DNA from: Polytrichum commune
Lineage: Eukaryota; Streptophyta; Polytrichopsida; Polytrichales; Polytrichaceae
NCBI GenBank assembly: GCA_950295325.1
Contig: OX485806.1
Coordinates: forward strand, 28,336,001-28,400,000
Length of the DNA: 64,000 nucleotides
Direction of reading: 5' to 3'
Within the stretch, counting starts at the first letter, position 1. Each line of letters opens with the position of its first letter. Under the pieces are notes generated by a model. The model had not been told where the DNA came from and did not search any database. It worked only from the letters and a program-made list of their open reading frames with translations. Below, in pieces: positions 62,655 through 64,000 of this stretch. A program made the translations under genes and the position numbers.

Positions 62655-62740
62655 CATGATTCCTCGGTTGGTTGTGGGAGGATGTTTGAGTTAAGACGTT
62701 CCGGGTTCGATTTCAGTCGAGTCCGTATGATCGTCTAAAA
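62655..62740 (+). other. tRNA-like pol III promoter remnant (SINE head)
   Basis: An A-box-like CTCGGTTGGTTGTGGGAGG followed about 30 bases later by the B-box-like GGGTTCGATTTC. No cloverleaf can be drawn, so it is a SINE head and not a tRNA gene. Confidence 0.4.
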
Positions 62741-62873
62741 TGTAACGCGTGACTTGGTGCTGCAAGTGAGTAAAAAGCAGGAATTTGTACCAACCAACCG
62801 GCACCAATCCCTCATTCCGAGCTGTAAATAGATACTAAATATTATATATATATATATATTTTTTGGGTGGGTT

Positions 62874-63998
62874 TTATGGAGGGTCTAAGTTTTGGGGGAG
62901 CGGTTGGTGGTTTTCAATTCTCCTCTTATGGAGGAGGATGGACATGGCATATTGTATTGCAATGGTATTAATGTTTTTAAAGGTATTTTTGATGGTAACC
63001 AGGGGTATTTTGAGATTTTCTTCTAGTATTTTCATAGATGGGATGTGGGCCGTAGCTCGGGCCCCAGCTGTGATGACAATAAGTGGTTCGATTTTCCATC
63101 CTCTGGAAGCAATACTATCAATCAAAGGTTTGTATTTGTTGTTTTTTGCTTCTATTGTTTCTGGGGAAAATCTGTCGTTACAATATGTGAATTCAATAAA
63201 TTGTATGGTGAGGTTAGGGTCAATGTCAATGGGAGGGTCATTTTGATATGGTAATCCTTTAACGCAGAGTATATCAGGTCGAAATCTTGCGTTGCAATGA
63301 CATCTTTGTGTGTTACATGTACAGGGGAGTAGCCAATTGGGGACTGTATTTTCTTGGGGGTTATTATTGAAGGTACCGGCATTCATGAGAGTAAAACATC
63401 GGGATTTTTCGGACGAGATTAGAAGCTTCCTAATTTCTCTGACTGCTTTGTTATGTCTTTTAATTCGTAGTGAGTGTATATGTTGTTGGTTGCATTTCAG
63501 TAGAACATGTAGCCAAGTGTCTGGATCGTTTGAATTGCATATAGGGCATGTGATAGAGGGGTACCTCTGGTGACCGAAGAACATTTGTTTTCTAGCATTA
63601 CCCATGTATGTTCCTGTACGGAATTTAATAAGGCATGATTTTTGTTTGTCTGTGATTAAGGGATTTGTCCAGAATTCGTTGGACAGTTCTTTGTCAATGT
63701 CTCTATTTTCTGTCCATTTACACGTGTTGGGGGTTTGTGTGGCCATGATTGCTATATTGGTTTCCCTATCATATTTTTTAATTTGTTTTTCTAAGAATCT
63801 TACTGGGCCTTTGTCTGGGACGTCTGCCATCGAGGCCCAGACGTCCTTTTGGTAATAATACGGGATGGCGTGGGCATGTTCGTATGGGTGGATGGCAATT
63901 CTGTGTTCTAATTCTAACCCGGCTTTTGCTAGTTTATCCGCTTTTTCATTACCGTCAATGTTGACGTGTGCTCTGACTTTGTATAGTGTGATTGGCTG
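62874..63998 (-). mobile_element. LINE 3' end: RNase H - CCHC finger - restriction-like endonuclease (Dualen/RandI-like), cut by window edge
   Basis: One uninterrupted minus-strand frame runs from the window edge to TAA at 62874-62876. The ATG at 63830 is internal and not the true start. In order it shows an RNase H tail (VRAHVNIDGNEKADKLAKAG, upstream of 63840), a CCHC finger (CPICNSNDPDTWLHVLLKC, C-X2-C-X9-H-X4-C), then a nuclease-like segment: RFRPDIL, about 20 residues later IQFIEFTYC, and KNNKYKPLIDSI. The PD, E and K spacing fits the restriction-like endonuclease of R2- and Dualen-type LINEs. Having RNase H and this nuclease together is the known arrangement of Dualen/RandI. The reverse transcriptase would lie beyond the window. 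The frame is intact, so the copy is young or under constraint. An (AT)n run follows the stop at about 62842-62860. Confidence 0.72.
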
Positions 63999-64000
63999 TG

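Noticed and set aside
62655-62740. Possible tRNA gene
   Set aside because: Has B-box-like GGTTCGATT, but acceptor and anticodon stems do not pair; treated as a SINE head.
1-64000. CRISPR arrays, operons, ribosome binding sites, organelle insertions
   Set aside because: Eukaryotic nuclear sequence; no spaced identical repeats of CRISPR type and no recognisable plastid or mitochondrial gene.

Overview
The window is nuclear DNA from a land plant. It is AT-rich and gene-poor, and most of it is dispersed repeats and DNA-transposon derivatives. The protein genes I can support are a ten-exon plastid pseudouridine synthase (SVR1/RsuA type, 30.8-35.4 kb, +), a small single-exon Lys/Pro/Gly-rich protein of unknown function (44.9-45.2 kb, +) and a secreted eight-cysteine lipid-transfer protein (49.5-49.8 kb, -). 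The GT-AG introns, plastid targeting and LTP fold make it a plant. The LINE type and LTP spacing would fit a non-seed plant (moss, liverwort, lycophyte or fern), but I cannot name the species.

Layout: 1-30 kb is repeat territory without a convincing gene. It holds four copies of a ~500 bp Tourist-like MITE (TAA/TTA target duplications; one carries a nested tRNA-type SINE with its own 10-bp duplication), two copies of a second TAA/TTA family with strong internal hairpins, two CTACAC-ended elements with perfect 26-27 bp inverted repeats, and a ~670 bp element full of an AACTATAGTTAACTA motif. 30.4-35.4 kb is the SVR1-type gene. 36.6-37.5 kb is a degenerate ~250 bp tandem array; relatives of its unit reappear at 43.6-44.6 kb, on the far side of a 4.77 kb transposon (37.9-42.7 kb). 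That transposon has ~0.9 kb near-identical terminal inverted repeats containing ~104 bp tandem units and a broken transposase. 44.6-46.3 kb is the small gene followed by four tandem ~287 bp copies of its 3' flank. 49.4-50.5 kb is the LTP gene plus ~300 bp tandem units that carry broken copies of its first codons. 50.5-62 kb is again repeats, including ACCGGTT-rich units and a perfect 47-bp-arm hairpin at 54.07-54.17 kb. The right edge (62.87-64.0 kb, -) is the 3' end of a LINE whose single frame reads RNase H, CCHC finger and restriction-like endonuclease, as in the Dualen/RandI group.

The three genes have no evident functional link. The recurring theme is local tandem amplification of ~200-300 bp blocks beside genes (end of SVR1 exon 1, SVR1 downstream, small-gene 3' flank, LTP 5' flank). 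Alignments were done by eye, so repeat boundaries are approximate unless exact ends are stated.
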